From assembly GCA_934659425.1 (NCBI GenBank), contig CAKUHU010000007.1:17346-81345 (forward strand): 64,000 nt of DNA, in the 5' to 3' direction. This stretch comes from an uncultured Oscillospiraceae bacterium. GTDB lineage: Bacteria > Bacillota > Clostridia > Oscillospirales > Oscillospiraceae. How positions within the stretch are numbered: position 1 is the first letter of the stretch; each line of letters starts with the position of its first letter. Under the pieces are notes generated by a model. The model was given only the letters and a program-made list of their open reading frames with translations. It made no database searches and was not told where the DNA came from. Made by a program: the position numbers and the translations under genes. Positions 44,182 through 54,207 of this stretch are shown in pieces.

Positions 44182-44213
44182 GCGTCAATTCGCATAATTA
44201 TGCGAATTGACGC
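44182..44213. promoter_or_regulatory. 32-bp perfect palindrome abutting the argG promoter
   Basis: Positions 44182-44197 are the exact reverse complement of 44198-44213. The centre GCATAATTATGC is close to ArgR half-site logic. It ends one base before the -35 box, so binding there would block transcription. Confidence 0.6.
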
Positions 44214-44242
44214 TTGCATTTATCGAGAAGGCGTGGTACACT
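44214..44242 (+). promoter_or_regulatory. argG operon promoter
   Basis: TTGCAT (44214-44219), 17 bases, TACACT (44237-44242) with TGG before the -10 box. Confidence 0.72.
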
Positions 44243-44275
44243 ATCATCAATATCAAACAAATGGAGGCATATCCC

Positions 44276-45490
44276 ATGTCTGAAATTAAAAAGGTAGTCC
44301 TGGCCTATTCCGGCGGACTGGACACTTCCATCATTATCCCCTGGCTGAAGGAGAACTACAACGATCCGGAGATTATTGCTGTCTCGGCCGACGTGGGGCA
44401 GGGCGATGAGTTGGACGGGCTGGAGGAAAAGGCCATCAAGACTGGCGCGGCTAAGCTGTACGTTGAGGATCTGGTGGACGAGATGGTGGATGAGGTTATC
44501 ATTCCCTCCATGCAGATCGGTGCCAAATATGAGCAGTACCTTCTGGGCACCGCCTTTGCCCGGCCTATCATCGCCAAGCGGCTGGTAGAGATCGCGAAAA
44601 AGGAGAAGGCCGACGCCATCTGTCACGGCTGCACCGGCAAGGGCAACGATCAGGTACGCTTTGAACTGGCCATCAAGCGGTTTGCCCCTGAGATGAAGAT
44701 CATCGCTCCTTGGCGGGAGTGGGACATCAAGGGCCGGGATGAGGAGATTGACTATGCCGAGGCCCACAATGTGCCCTTGAAGATCTCTCGGGAGACCAAC
44801 TATTCCAAGGATAAAAACCTGTGGCATTTGAGCCATGAGGGGCTGGATCTGGAGGATCCGGCTAACGAGCCTCAGTATGAGAAGCCCGGCTTCCTGGAGA
44901 TGGGGGTCAGCCCGGTAGCAGCCCCCGATATGCCCGCCTACGTCACCTTGGACTTTGAGAAGGGCTGGCCGGTGGCCATTGACGGAGAGAAGATGAAGGC
45001 ATCCAATATTATCCGCAAGCTCAATAAGCTGGGTGGAGAGAACGGCATCGGCCTTCTGGATATTGTGGAAAATCGGCTTGTGGGCATGAAGGACCGGGGC
45101 GTCTATGAGACGCCGGGCGGCACCATTCTCTACCACGCCCATGAGGCGCTGGAGATGATTACGGTGGATAAGGACACTGCCCACATGAAAACCAAGCTGG
45201 CAGTGGATTTTGCCGATTTGGTCTATAACGGAAAGTGGTTCACCCCCCTGCGGGAGGCCCTGTCCGCTTTTGCCGCCAAGACCCAGGAGCATGTCACCGG
45301 CACGGTGAAGCTGAAGCTCTATAAGGGCAACATCATCAACGCCGGCATCACCTCCCCCTGCTCTCTCTACTCTGAGAACCTGGTGACCTTTGAAGAGAGC
45401 GATTACAACCAGGATGATGCCACCGGATTTATCAACCTGTGGGGCCTGCCCGACACGGTGCAGGCATTGCGGGAGCAAGGAAAGCTGTAA
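44276..45490 (+). CDS. argG: Argininosuccinate synthase
   Basis: The 404-residue enzyme joins citrulline and aspartate with ATP. The N-type ATP pyrophosphatase loop AYSGGLDTS is at the start, followed by [13 protein letters not shown] near residue 120 and APWREW. ATG 44276 follows ATGGAGG; the frame is open upstream through the promoter. It is the first gene of the arginine operon, and ArgR-like sites lie before it. Confidence 0.97.
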   Translation: MSEIKKVVLAYSGGLDTSIIIPWLKENYNDPEIIAVSADVGQGDELDGLEEKAIKTGAAKLYVEDLVDEMVDEVIIPSMQIGAKYEQYLLGTAFARPIIAKRLVEIAKKEKADAICHGCTGKGNDQVRFELAIKRFAPEMKIIAPWREWDIKGRDEEIDYAEAHNVPLKISRETNYSKDKNLWHLSHEGLDLEDPANEPQYEKPGFLEMGVSPVAAPDMPAYVTLDFEKGWPVAIDGEKMKASNIIRKLNKLGGENGIGLLDIVENRLVGMKDRGVYETPGGTILYHAHEALEMITVDKDTAHMKTKLAVDFADLVYNGKWFTPLREALSAFAAKTQEHVTGTVKLKLYKGNIINAGITSPCSLYSENLVTFEESDYNQDDATGFINLWGLPDTVQALREQGKL

Positions 45491-45503
45491 CGAGGAAAAC
45501 AGG

Positions 45504-45534
45504 AAAAGGCGGCGGTGAATGGCCGCCGCCTTTT
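45504..45534 (+). terminator. Intra-operon terminator or attenuator
   Basis: A 12-bp GC-rich stem (45504-45515 with 45523-45534) with a T run stands between argG and argH. Since the other genes follow closely, it likely reduces but does not stop read-through. Confidence 0.75.
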
Positions 45535-45555
45535 TCATATTAAAGGAGCGGTTTT

Positions 45556-46938
45556 ATGAAACTCTGGGCAGGAAGATTCCAAAAAGAGACCGACACGAGG
45601 GTCAATGATTTCAACTCTTCCATTACTTTTGACGCCCGGCTCTATCAAGAGGACATTGCCGGGTCCATCGCCCACGCTGATATGTTGGGCAAGCAGGGCA
45701 TTATCGAAGCTCATGAGGCAGAGAAGATCATCGAGGGTCTGCAGACCATTTTGGCGGACATTGAGGCTGGGAAGGTAGAATTTTCTCTGGAAAATGAGGA
45801 TATCCACATGAACATCGAAGCGGAGCTGACCAGCCGCATCGGTGACACCGGCAAGCGGCTTCATACCGCTCGAAGCCGAAATGATCAGGTGGCGGTGGAT
45901 TTCCGTCTCTATGTGAAGAAGGAGATTCCCAAGATCATCGATATGATCCTGGAGTTGCAGAAAGTGCTGGTGAAAAAGGCAGAGGAAAACCTGAACACCG
46001 TTATGCCCGGATATACCCATCTGCAGCGGGCCCAGCCCACTACCTTGGGGCATTACATGATGGCCTATGCCAACATGCTGAGGCGGGATGTCACCAGATT
46101 GGAAGACTGCTTAGAGAGAATGGATGAGTGTCCGCTGGGAGCGGGGGCTTTGGCCACCTCCACCTATCCGGTAGACCGGTTCCAAACAGCGGCGGCCCTG
46201 GGATTTGCCAAGCCCACGGAGAATTCTCTGGACTCGGTGTCTGACCGAGATTTTGCCTTGGAGTTCCTATCTGACTGCTCCATATTGATGATGCATCTGT
46301 CCCGGTTTTCCGAGGAGTTGATCTTATGGTGTTCCTGGGAGTTTAAGTTTGTGGAGCTGGATGACGCCTACTCCACCGGCTCCTCCATTATGCCACAGAA
46401 GAAGAATCCAGATGTGGCTGAGCTGGTCCGGGGCAAGACGGGACGGGTCTACGGCAGCCTTATCACGCTCCTGACGGTGATGAAGGGCCTGCCCTTGGCC
46501 TATAACAAGGATACCCAAGAGGATAAGGAGCCGGTATTCGATGCCATCGACACGGTGGAGATGTGCCTGCCTGTCTTTACCGCCATGCTGGATACACTGA
46601 CCGTGCGGAAGGAAAACATGAGACGGGCGGCCTCCGGCGGCTTTATCAATGCCACCGATTGTGCCGACTACCTGGTGAAGAAGGGCCTGCCCTTCCGGGA
46701 GGCGTACATGATCGTGGGCCGGCTGGTCCATATGTGCCTGAGAACAGGAGAGACGCTGGACACCTTGCCCTTGAAAGACTTCCGGGCAGTTTCGGGCCTC
46801 TTTGACACCGATGTCTATCAGGCCTTGGAGCTGAAGAGCTGTGTGGGAGGCCGGAAGGTTTACGGCGGCCCCGCCCCAGAGGCCGTCCAGGTACAAATCG
46901 ACCATGTGAAGGACTTTTTGAAGGAGCGGGGGAAATGA
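45556..46938 (+). CDS. argH: Argininosuccinate lyase
   Basis: The 460-residue fumarase-superfamily enzyme splits argininosuccinate into arginine and fumarate. The signature GSSIMPQKKNPD is near residue 278; earlier motifs are HTARSRNDQVAVDFRLY and GYTHLQRAQPTTLGHY. It overlaps argC by four bases. Confidence 0.97.
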   Translation: MKLWAGRFQKETDTRVNDFNSSITFDARLYQEDIAGSIAHADMLGKQGIIEAHEAEKIIEGLQTILADIEAGKVEFSLENEDIHMNIEAELTSRIGDTGKRLHTARSRNDQVAVDFRLYVKKEIPKIIDMILELQKVLVKKAEENLNTVMPGYTHLQRAQPTTLGHYMMAYANMLRRDVTRLEDCLERMDECPLGAGALATSTYPVDRFQTAAALGFAKPTENSLDSVSDRDFALEFLSDCSILMMHLSRFSEELILWCSWEFKFVELDDAYSTGSSIMPQKKNPDVAELVRGKTGRVYGSLITLLTVMKGLPLAYNKDTQEDKEPVFDAIDTVEMCLPVFTAMLDTLTVRKENMRRAASGGFINATDCADYLVKKGLPFREAYMIVGRLVHMCLRTGETLDTLPLKDFRAVSGLFDTDVYQALELKSCVGGRKVYGGPAPEAVQVQIDHVKDFLKERGK

Positions 46939-47858
46939 GCAAGCCGAAGATTTTTATCGACGGCCAGGAGGGAACCACCGGCCTGCGGATTCAAGACCGT
47001 TTGGAGCGGCGGGATGACATCCAGCTTTTGACTATCGACCCGGCCAAGCGAAAGGACTTAAAGGAGCGGCGGGAACTGTTGAACGCGGCCGATTTGGTGT
47101 TTTTGTGCCTGCCGGATGCCGCCGCCGTGGAGGCGGTGAGCCTGCTTGAAAATGACCACACCCGGGTGATCGATACCTCCACGGCCCACCGTACCGCGCC
47201 GGGCTGGGACTATGGTTTTGCAGAGTTGTCCCCGGATCGCCGGACCCGTATCACGGTGTCCCGGCGGGTGGCAAACCCCGGCTGTCACGCCAGTGGGTTT
47301 ATCGCCGGGGTGTATCCTCTGATCCAAAGCGACTTGGTCCCCGCAGACTTTCCCTTTACAGCCTACTCTCTGACGGGATATTCCGGCGGCGGGAAAAAGC
47401 TCATCGCCGAATATGAAGACCCTGACCGGGATCCCCGGCACGAGAGCCACCGCATCTATGGCACGACTCTGCGCCATAAACACCTGCCTGAGATGAGGGT
47501 GGTGTGCGGCCTGAGCCGGGAGCCGGTGTTTTCCCCCATCTTAGGCGACTTCTATCAGGGCATGGCCACCACGGTGTTTCTGCCCGGTTATGACGCAGAA
47601 ACCGTCCATGCTGTGCTCTCTCGCCACTATGAAGGAGCCAAGCTGGTCACAGTGGCCCCCTTGGGGGGAGATGAGCCAGTGATCTATGCCGATACCTTGG
47701 CGGGCCGGGACACGATGCGGCTCATCGTCTGCGGCCGGGAGGGGCAGACCACTGTCACCGCCCTGTTTGACAATTTGGGCAAGGGGGCATCGGGGGCGGC
47801 GGTGCAAAACATGAATTTCATGCTGGGGTTTGATGAGACCGCCGGCTTGACACTGTAA
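46935..47858 (+). CDS. argC: N-acetyl-gamma-glutamyl-phosphate reductase, short type
   Basis: At 307 residues this is the shorter, type 2 form. The NADP loop (GQEGTTGLRIQDRL) replaces the usual GATGYTG, and the catalytic Cys is in VANPGCHASGFIAGVYPL. It reduces acetylglutamyl phosphate to the semialdehyde. It is tightly coupled to argH. Confidence 0.93.
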   Translation: MSKPKIFIDGQEGTTGLRIQDRLERRDDIQLLTIDPAKRKDLKERRELLNAADLVFLCLPDAAAVEAVSLLENDHTRVIDTSTAHRTAPGWDYGFAELSPDRRTRITVSRRVANPGCHASGFIAGVYPLIQSDLVPADFPFTAYSLTGYSGGGKKLIAEYEDPDRDPRHESHRIYGTTLRHKHLPEMRVVCGLSREPVFSPILGDFYQGMATTVFLPGYDAETVHAVLSRHYEGAKLVTVAPLGGDEPVIYADTLAGRDTMRLIVCGREGQTTVTALFDNLGKGASGAAVQNMNFMLGFDETAGLTL

Positions 47859-47876
47859 CGAGAAGGAGTGTATATA

Positions 47877-49142
47877 ATGAAAACCATTTCCGGCGGCGTC
47901 ACTGCCCCCCAGGGCTTTACCGCAGGGGGGATCCGGTGCGGGGTCAAACAAGGGATGGCCGACGGCAACCAGCCGGTAGTCTCCTCCATGACCGACTATC
48001 TCTCTGGCAAGAAAGATCTGGCCATGATTCTCTCGGAAAAGGAGTGTGAGGCGGCGGCGGTCTATACCATGAACCGGGTAAAGGCCGCTCCGCTCTACAT
48101 CACAATGGAACACTTAGAGGACGGCGTGGCCCGGGGCATCATCGCCAACTCGGGCAACGCCAATGCCTGTGCCCCCCAGGGCCATGAGAATGCCAAGCGG
48201 ATGTGCGAGGCGGCGGCCCAGGCCACCGGCCTGAAGCCCTCCGATTTTGTGGTGGCCTCCACCGGGGTCATTGGCCAGACATTGAATATTGCCGCCATTG
48301 AGGCGGGGGTCCCCGCGCTGGCCAAGGAGTTGAAAAAGGCAGGGGGATCTGACGATGCCGCCCACGCCATCATGACCACCGATACAGAGAAAAAGGAGTA
48401 TGCCGTCACCCTCTCCATCGGAGGAAAGACGGTGACCATCGGTGCCATTGCGAAGGGAAGCGGTATGATCCACCCCAATATGGGTACCATGCTCTGCTTT
48501 ATCACCACCGACTGTGCCATTACCCACGAGTTGTTGCAGGAGGCCCTCCACGAGATCGTTCCCCGGACCTTCAATCGGGTGACGGTGGATGGGGACACCT
48601 CCACCAACGACATGTGCGTGGTGCTGGCCAACGGCATGGCGGGCAACCCCCTCATCGAATGGAAGGACGACAGCTACACCCTCTTTGTCCAGGCGCTTCG
48701 GGCGACCTGCGAGTATTTGGCCAAGTGCATTGCAGGCGATGGGGAAGGCTGTACCCGCCTGGTGACCTGCACCGTCTCCGACGCGCGCAGTGAGGAGGCG
48801 GCAGAGAGGTTGGCCAAGGCGGTGGTGGCCTCCCCGCTGGTGAAGGCGGCCATGTTCGGCGCCGATGCCAACTGGGGGAGGGTGCTGTGCGCCATGGGCT
48901 ACTCCAAGGCGGCCTTCCGTCCGGAATATGTGGATATGACATTTGCCTCCGATCTGGGGGAAATCCTGGTCTGCAAGGACGGTGCCGGAGTGAATTTCGA
49001 CGAGGAGCGGGCCAAAGCCATTCTGAGCCGGGACGAGGTGGAAATCCGGGTGGATCTCCACGAAGGGGATTATACCGTGTCCTGCTGGGGCTGTGACCTG
49101 ACCTACGACTATGTGAAGATCAACGGGGACTACCGGACCTGA
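47877..49142 (+). CDS. argJ: Glutamate N-acetyltransferase/amino-acid N-acetyltransferase
   Basis: The self-cleaving ArgJ precursor has 421 residues. Cleavage before the catalytic Thr is expected in KGSGMIHPNMGTMLCF (near residue 205), with DGDTSTNDMCVVLANG following. It recycles the acetyl group from acetylornithine to glutamate; since no argA is seen here, it may be bifunctional. AGAAGGAG precedes ATG 47877. Confidence 0.95.
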   Translation: MKTISGGVTAPQGFTAGGIRCGVKQGMADGNQPVVSSMTDYLSGKKDLAMILSEKECEAAAVYTMNRVKAAPLYITMEHLEDGVARGIIANSGNANACAPQGHENAKRMCEAAAQATGLKPSDFVVASTGVIGQTLNIAAIEAGVPALAKELKKAGGSDDAAHAIMTTDTEKKEYAVTLSIGGKTVTIGAIAKGSGMIHPNMGTMLCFITTDCAITHELLQEALHEIVPRTFNRVTVDGDTSTNDMCVVLANGMAGNPLIEWKDDSYTLFVQALRATCEYLAKCIAGDGEGCTRLVTCTVSDARSEEAAERLAKAVVASPLVKAAMFGADANWGRVLCAMGYSKAAFRPEYVDMTFASDLGEILVCKDGAGVNFDEERAKAILSRDEVEIRVDLHEGDYTVSCWGCDLTYDYVKINGDYRT

Positions 49143-49169
49143 CCTTGTGCCAGAGAGTGAAGAGAGAGG

Positions 49170-50036
49170 ATGGCAGAAACAATGTCCTATAGCCATATTG
49201 AGCGGGCCGAGGTGTTGGCCGAGGCTCTGCCCTACATTCAGAAATTTACGGGAAAGACCGTGGTGGTCAAGTATGGCGGAAACGCGATGATTTCCGATGA
49301 GCTGCGCCACGCGGTCATCTCCGACATCGTGTTATTGTCCCTGGTGGGCATCCGGGTGGTGGTGGTCCACGGCGGCGGGCCGGAGATTACGGGGATGCTG
49401 AAGAAGATCGGCAAGGAATCCCGCTTTGTGGACGGCCTGCGCTACACGGACAGCGAAGTTATGGACGTGGTCCAGCAGGTCCTCTGCGGCAAGGTAAACA
49501 AAGACCTGGTGGCCACCTTGAACCGCACCGGCGGTTCGGCAATCGGACTGTGCGGCATGGATGCCGGCTTGTTCCAGGCCAGGCAGCTCGATGAGAAGTA
49601 CGGCTTGGTGGGGGAGATCGTCCAGGTGGAGCCGAAGTCGGTGGTGGACTGTCTGGAAGGTGGGTACATCCCGGTGGTGTCCACGGTGGCCCAGGGAGTG
49701 GACGCGGAGACGGCATACAACATCAACGCCGATACGGCCGCTGCGAAGCTGGCGGTGGCGCTCCGCGCGGAGAAGCTGATCCTGCTCACCGATGTGCGGG
49801 GCCTTCTCCGGGATCCCTGCGATGAGGAGACACTGATGCAGGTGGTCCACGTCCACGAGGTACCGGGCTTGATCAAGGATGGGGTGATCCAGGGGGGGAT
49901 GATCCCGAAGATCGACTGCTGTGTGGAGGCGGTGCGCCAGGGGGTTTCCCGGACCCATATCCTGGATGGGCGTATCCCCCACTCCATCCTCATCGAGATG
50001 CTCTCCGACCAGGGCATCGGCACCATGATCCTGTGA
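49170..50036 (+). CDS. argB: Acetylglutamate kinase
   Basis: The 288-residue kinase has VVKYGGNAMISDELR, VVVVHGGGPEITGMLKKIG and NINADTAAAKLAVALRAEKLILLTDVRGL. The N-terminal helix (YSHIERAEVLAEALPYIQKF) marks the long, arginine-inhibited hexameric type, so the pathway is probably also feedback controlled here. Confidence 0.96.
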   Translation: MAETMSYSHIERAEVLAEALPYIQKFTGKTVVVKYGGNAMISDELRHAVISDIVLLSLVGIRVVVVHGGGPEITGMLKKIGKESRFVDGLRYTDSEVMDVVQQVLCGKVNKDLVATLNRTGGSAIGLCGMDAGLFQARQLDEKYGLVGEIVQVEPKSVVDCLEGGYIPVVSTVAQGVDAETAYNINADTAAAKLAVALRAEKLILLTDVRGLLRDPCDEETLMQVVHVHEVPGLIKDGVIQGGMIPKIDCCVEAVRQGVSRTHILDGRIPHSILIEMLSDQGIGTMIL

Positions 50037-50048
50037 GGAGGAAGGAAC

Positions 50049-51227
50049 ATGAATCATGAAGAACTGGTGGCGCTGGACCACCAATATACACTTCAGACCT
50101 ATGGGCGCTTCGACGTGGATATTGATCACGGTAGCGGGGCCACCCTCTGGGATCTGGCGGGGAAGGAGTACATCGACTTCACCTCCGGCATCGGCACCGC
50201 CTCGGTGGGCTATGGCAATCCGAGATGGGTGGAGGCCATTACCCAGCAGGCGTCCAAACTGGGCCACATTTCCAACCTGTTTTATTCTCAGCCCTATGCG
50301 AAGCTGGCGGAAACGCTGTGCAGGCGCTCTGGCATGGTGGGGGCCTTCTTCGGCAATTCAGGGGCAGAGAGCAACGAGGGGGCCATCAAGCTGGCCCGGA
50401 AGTACTCCTTTGATAAGTACGGAAAGGGGCGCAGTACGGTCCTGACATTGCAGAATTCCTTCCACGGTCGGACGGTGACCACCCTGGCTGCCACCGGGCA
50501 GGATGTGTTTCACAATTACTTTTTCCCCTTTACAGAGGGCTTTCGCTATGCCCAGCCCACCTTAGAGGGCGTCCAGGCGGCTGCGGGGGAAGATGTATGC
50601 GCCGTCTTGGTGGAGCTGATCCAGGGAGAGGGAGGCGTTTTCCCACTGGATCAGGAGTTTGTGAAGAGCTTGGCCGACCTGTGCCGCCAGCGCGACTGGC
50701 TTTTTATGGTGGATGAGGTGCAGACGGGGATCGGACGGACCGGTACGCTCTTCTGCTTCCAGCAGTATGGCGTTCTGCCCGATGTGGTCACCTTCGCCAA
50801 GGGGATCGCCGGAGGGCTGCCCATGGGCGGCTTCCTGGTGAATGAGCGATGTAAAGAAGTGTTGGGGCCGGGCACCCATGCCTCCACCTTCGGCGGCAAT
50901 CCGGTGTGTGCCGCGGCCGCACTGGAGGTGCAGAATATCTTAGATGACGCCGCGCTGCAAGCGGTCCGGGAAAAAGGGCGCTATCTCCGTCAGGGCATTG
51001 AGGCTCTGGAGATCCCATGCCTTGGCAGGACCCGGGGCAGGGGATTGATGATCGGCGTGGAGGTCAAGGAGCCGTCCATCAACCGAGAGGTGGCGGCCAA
51101 ACTGATGGACGCTGGAGTGCTGGTATTGACGGCGGGACACAATGTGCTGCGGCTGTTGCCGCCGCTGACAATCTCCCAGGAGGAGATGGACAAGGGCCTT
51201 GCGATTATGGCCCAAGTTTTAAAGTGA
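50049..51227 (+). CDS. argD: Acetylornithine aminotransferase
   Basis: The 392-residue class III PLP enzyme has FFGNSGAESNEGAIKLARKY, the FMVDEVQTGIGRTG segment and the PLP lysine in VTFAKGIAGGLPMGGF, then HASTFGGNPVCAAAA. It makes acetylornithine from the semialdehyde. GAGGAGGAAG precedes the ATG. Confidence 0.96.
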   Translation: MNHEELVALDHQYTLQTYGRFDVDIDHGSGATLWDLAGKEYIDFTSGIGTASVGYGNPRWVEAITQQASKLGHISNLFYSQPYAKLAETLCRRSGMVGAFFGNSGAESNEGAIKLARKYSFDKYGKGRSTVLTLQNSFHGRTVTTLAATGQDVFHNYFFPFTEGFRYAQPTLEGVQAAAGEDVCAVLVELIQGEGGVFPLDQEFVKSLADLCRQRDWLFMVDEVQTGIGRTGTLFCFQQYGVLPDVVTFAKGIAGGLPMGGFLVNERCKEVLGPGTHASTFGGNPVCAAAALEVQNILDDAALQAVREKGRYLRQGIEALEIPCLGRTRGRGLMIGVEVKEPSINREVAAKLMDAGVLVLTAGHNVLRLLPPLTISQEEMDKGLAIMAQVLK

Positions 51228-51239
51228 GGAGAGAGAAGC

Positions 51240-52160
51240 ATGACCGACCTTTTGAAGCTGCTGGACCTGACCGGCGAGGAACTGGACCACATTTTGAACG
51301 TGGCAGACCAGATGAAGTATAACCAGAAGCACGGCTTGCCCCACAACTATCTCCAGGGAAAGACCTTGGCTATGATTTTTGAGAAGAACTCCACTCGTAC
51401 CCGGGTCTCTTTTGAGACGGGAATGTACCAGTTGGGAGGCCATGCGCTGTTCCTCTCTGGGAAGGAGAGCCAGATCGGGCGGGGCGAGCCCATCGAGGAC
51501 ACTGCCCGGGTCCTGTCCCGGTACTGCGACGGCATCATGATCCGTACCTTTGCGCAAAGTGAGGTGGAGGAGCTGGCTCAATATGCCGACATCCCAGTCA
51601 TCAATGGCCTGACTGATTTTGCCCACCCCTGTCAGGTATTGGCAGATCTCATGACTGTCCGGGAGAAGATGACCAGGCTGGAAGGGCTGAAGCTGGCCTT
51701 CATCGGCGATGGCAACAACATGGCCAACTCCCTCATTGTGGGCGGGCTGAAGACGGGGATGACGGTCTCGGTGGCTTGTCCGGAGGGATACGACCCTGAC
51801 CCGGCGGTGCTCCAATTTGCTGAGACATATGGCGGGAAGTTCTCGCTGGTTCGGGATCCCAAGGAGGCGGCAGCGGATGCCGACGTCGTGTTCACCGACG
51901 TGTGGGCCTCCATGGGCCAGGAGGAGGAGAAGCTCCAGAGGGAAAAGACCTTCGCGGGAGTCTATCAGGTGAACGAGAAGCTGATGGAGCTGGCCCACCC
52001 CGACGCCATGGTCCAGCATTGCCTGCCTGCCCACCGAGGGGAGGAGATCACCGCTGAGACCTTTGAAAAGCACGCCCAGGAGATCTTTGACGAGGCGGAG
52101 AACCGTCTGCACGCGCAAAAGGCGGTCATGGCCATCCTGATGGGTGAGGGAAAGCTGTAA
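51240..52160 (+). CDS. argF: Ornithine carbamoyltransferase
   Basis: The 306-residue enzyme makes citrulline. Carbamoyl phosphate binding STRTRVSFE, HPCQVLADLMT, and the ornithine motif HCLPAHRGEEI are intact. With argG and argH it completes the route to arginine; carAB is not in the window. It ends the operon, with a terminator at 52256. Confidence 0.96.
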   Translation: MTDLLKLLDLTGEELDHILNVADQMKYNQKHGLPHNYLQGKTLAMIFEKNSTRTRVSFETGMYQLGGHALFLSGKESQIGRGEPIEDTARVLSRYCDGIMIRTFAQSEVEELAQYADIPVINGLTDFAHPCQVLADLMTVREKMTRLEGLKLAFIGDGNNMANSLIVGGLKTGMTVSVACPEGYDPDPAVLQFAETYGGKFSLVRDPKEAAADADVVFTDVWASMGQEEEKLQREKTFAGVYQVNEKLMELAHPDAMVQHCLPAHRGEEITAETFEKHAQEIFDEAENRLHAQKAVMAILMGEGKL

Positions 52161-52255
52161 GAATAAATACATGGCGGCAGAGCCTTTCTGCCCTTGCCCC
52201 GTTACTTTGTCCTTTGGACACGGGAAAGAAGGGCCTGCGGCATCAGGTGAAGGGG

Positions 52256-52291
52256 AAAGACGTCTGGCAGTTTCGCCGGGCGTCTTTCTGC
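52256..52291 (+). terminator. Arginine operon terminator
   Basis: A 13-bp stem with two G-T pairs (52256-52268 with 52275-52287) and a short T-rich end. The rest of 52161-52452 shows no convincing gene. Confidence 0.65.
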
Positions 52292-52452
52292 TCAATGGCT
52301 GAGTGCTTTGGGGATATGGGCACTGACGCGAAAATCTTTTGCACTGAGATCTCTGTGGACGAAATATCCCAACACATTATTTTTCCGCATGGATGGACCC
52401 CAACAGGCCGTTCGGCCGTTTAATAGATGACCGGTCAGAAGGAGGAAACGCA

Positions 52453-52764
52453 TTGGAACAGAGAGTACAAAAGGCGCAGGCGGGTGACAGCGCCGATTTT
52501 GTGAAGCTGATAGAGAGTCAGAAGCAGACCATGTATAAAATGGCCTGCAGCTACCTGCATCGTGACGCCGATGCGGCGGATGCCATCTAAGAGACGGTGC
52601 TGGTTTGCTATGAAAAGCTGAATACCCTGTGGGAACCCTGATGTTTCCGTACCTGGCTGGTGCAAATCCTCATCCGGAAATGTCAGAATGTGCTGCTCCA
52701 GCGGGAGCGGATAGTCCCGCTGGAGTCGGTGGTCGAGAATGGCCGGGCCTATGGGGTAAAATAG
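52453..52764 (+). pseudogene. ECF-type sigma factor, two nonsense codons
   Basis: The frame from TTG 52453 reads EQRVQKAQAGDSADFVKLI and MYKMACSYLHRDADAADAI, typical of region 2 in ECF sigma factors, then a stop (TAA, normally CAA for Gln). It continues ETVLVCYEKLNTL, a second stop (TGA), then FRTWLVQILIRKCQNVL. GGAGGAAACG precedes the start. Region 4 is mostly missing. Confidence 0.8.
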
Positions 52765-52781
52765 AGAGCAAAAAATGGACA

Positions 52782-52822
52782 AACGGGACAGCCTGCAAAA
52801 CAGGCTGCCCCGTTCCTTTTTT
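52782..52822. terminator. Terminator between sigma remnant and dinB
   Basis: A 14-bp stem with one mismatch (52782-52795 with 52801-52814) and a following T run; A residues on the left side let it act for dinB too. Confidence 0.75.
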
Positions 52823-52825
52823 ATC

Positions 52826-54061
52826 TTAACGAAGGGAGGCGCCGCCCGAATGCCCTTTTCGCTTTCCCGGCCGCTCCTGGAGGCGGGCGGGGGCAATGGC
52901 ATTCCGGCCGAATTTATCCCGAATTTCATCCATGGCCCGCGCCAGTTTTTCCGATTTCTCCCGTTGGGGAATGGCCCAGGGAGAGAAAAGATCCAGCTGT
53001 TCCACAGCTTGGTCCGCGGGCATCAAATTTTGGGCGGTGACTGTCAAGGCCCGTACGGGCAATTTGGGGTTCCATGATTGCCGCAGAAGCTCCATAGCGG
53101 CTTGGGTGATCTCCCGGGCCAGGTAGGTGGGGGCGTTCAGCTTTTTCTGTCGGGAAATATCGTGAAAGCTGGGGTCCCGGACGGTAATATTGACGGTGGC
53201 GCATTTCATGTCCAGCCGCCGCAGCCGGGCAGCCACCTCATCGGAGAGAAGGGCCGTGCCTGTCTGCAATTCCTCCCATCCCCGCAGGTTCCGGGGAAAG
53301 GTGAGGCCGTTTCCCACCGATTTGGGGGGAGGGAGCTCCCCGGCGGGGATCACGGGAGCGCGGTCCAGCCCGGCGGCGTAGTCATGCAGGGTGCCGCCCT
53401 GTTTGCCCAGGAGCCGGATGAGGGCGTTTCGGTCAAAACGTGCCAGGTCTCCGATGGTCAGGATGCCGTATTCCGAAAAGATCTTGGCCGCTGCCCGGCC
53501 TACAAAAATCAGGTTGCTGACCGGCAAAGGCCAGAGAATGTCCTGATAGTTTTCCCGGGTGATGACAGTGGTGGCGTCCGGTTTTTTATAATCGCTGCCC
53601 ATCTTGGCAAAAATTTTGTTGAAGGACACCCCTGTGGAAATGGTCAGGCCCAATTCCTCCCGTACGGCTTTCCGGATACTGTCTGATAGTCCTTTTCCAT
53701 CGGTGTGAAAGAGATGGAGAGAGCCAGTCACGTCCAGCCAGCTCTCGTCAATGGAAAAAGGTTCTACCAAGTCGGTATAGCGCAGGTAGATGTCGTTAAC
53801 ATGTTGGGAGTAGAGGTGATATTTTTCATGGTGGGCCGGGAGAAGGACCAGGCCGGGGCATTTTTTTCGGGCCTGCCACACCGTTTCCGCGGTCTGGATC
53901 CCAAAGGCCTTGGCGGGCTCGTTTTTGGCCAGAATGATTCCGTGCCGGCTCTCCGGATCACCGCACACGGCCACCGGCTGTCTCTTCAGTTCGGGATGAT
54001 CCAGCAGTTCCACCGAGGCATAAAAGCTATTTAAGTCACAGTGCAGTATGACCCGATCCAT
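52826..54061 (-). CDS. dinB: Y-family DNA polymerase (Pol IV, DinB)
   Basis: The 411-residue translesion polymerase has the catalytic motifs ILHCDLNSFYASVE (start) and PFSIDESWLDVTGS (near residue 105), an HhH region (IGDLARFDRNALIRLLGKQGG) and a little-finger domain. A tail after about residue 360 (EQLDLFSPWA) recalls a beta-clamp binding QxxLF motif. ATG 54061 follows GAGGAGATG; the longer frame upstream has no ribosome site. Confidence 0.93.
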   Translation of the reverse strand: MDRVILHCDLNSFYASVELLDHPELKRQPVAVCGDPESRHGIILAKNEPAKAFGIQTAETVWQARKKCPGLVLLPAHHEKYHLYSQHVNDIYLRYTDLVEPFSIDESWLDVTGSLHLFHTDGKGLSDSIRKAVREELGLTISTGVSFNKIFAKMGSDYKKPDATTVITRENYQDILWPLPVSNLIFVGRAAAKIFSEYGILTIGDLARFDRNALIRLLGKQGGTLHDYAAGLDRAPVIPAGELPPPKSVGNGLTFPRNLRGWEELQTGTALLSDEVAARLRRLDMKCATVNITVRDPSFHDISRQKKLNAPTYLAREITQAAMELLRQSWNPKLPVRALTVTAQNLMPADQAVEQLDLFSPWAIPQREKSEKLARAMDEIRDKFGRNAIAPARLQERPGKRKGHSGGASLR

Positions 54062-54207
54062 CGGTACATCTCCTCGTATAATAATAAAATAATCCAAAAG
54101 ATCAATAGCGGGAAAAGTTCTGGCGGAGGAAGCACGCTGCCTGGAAGCGTGCTTCTGACCGGGATAAGATTTCCATAGAATCTGTCGAAAAATGGAGGTC
54201 TTATCCC

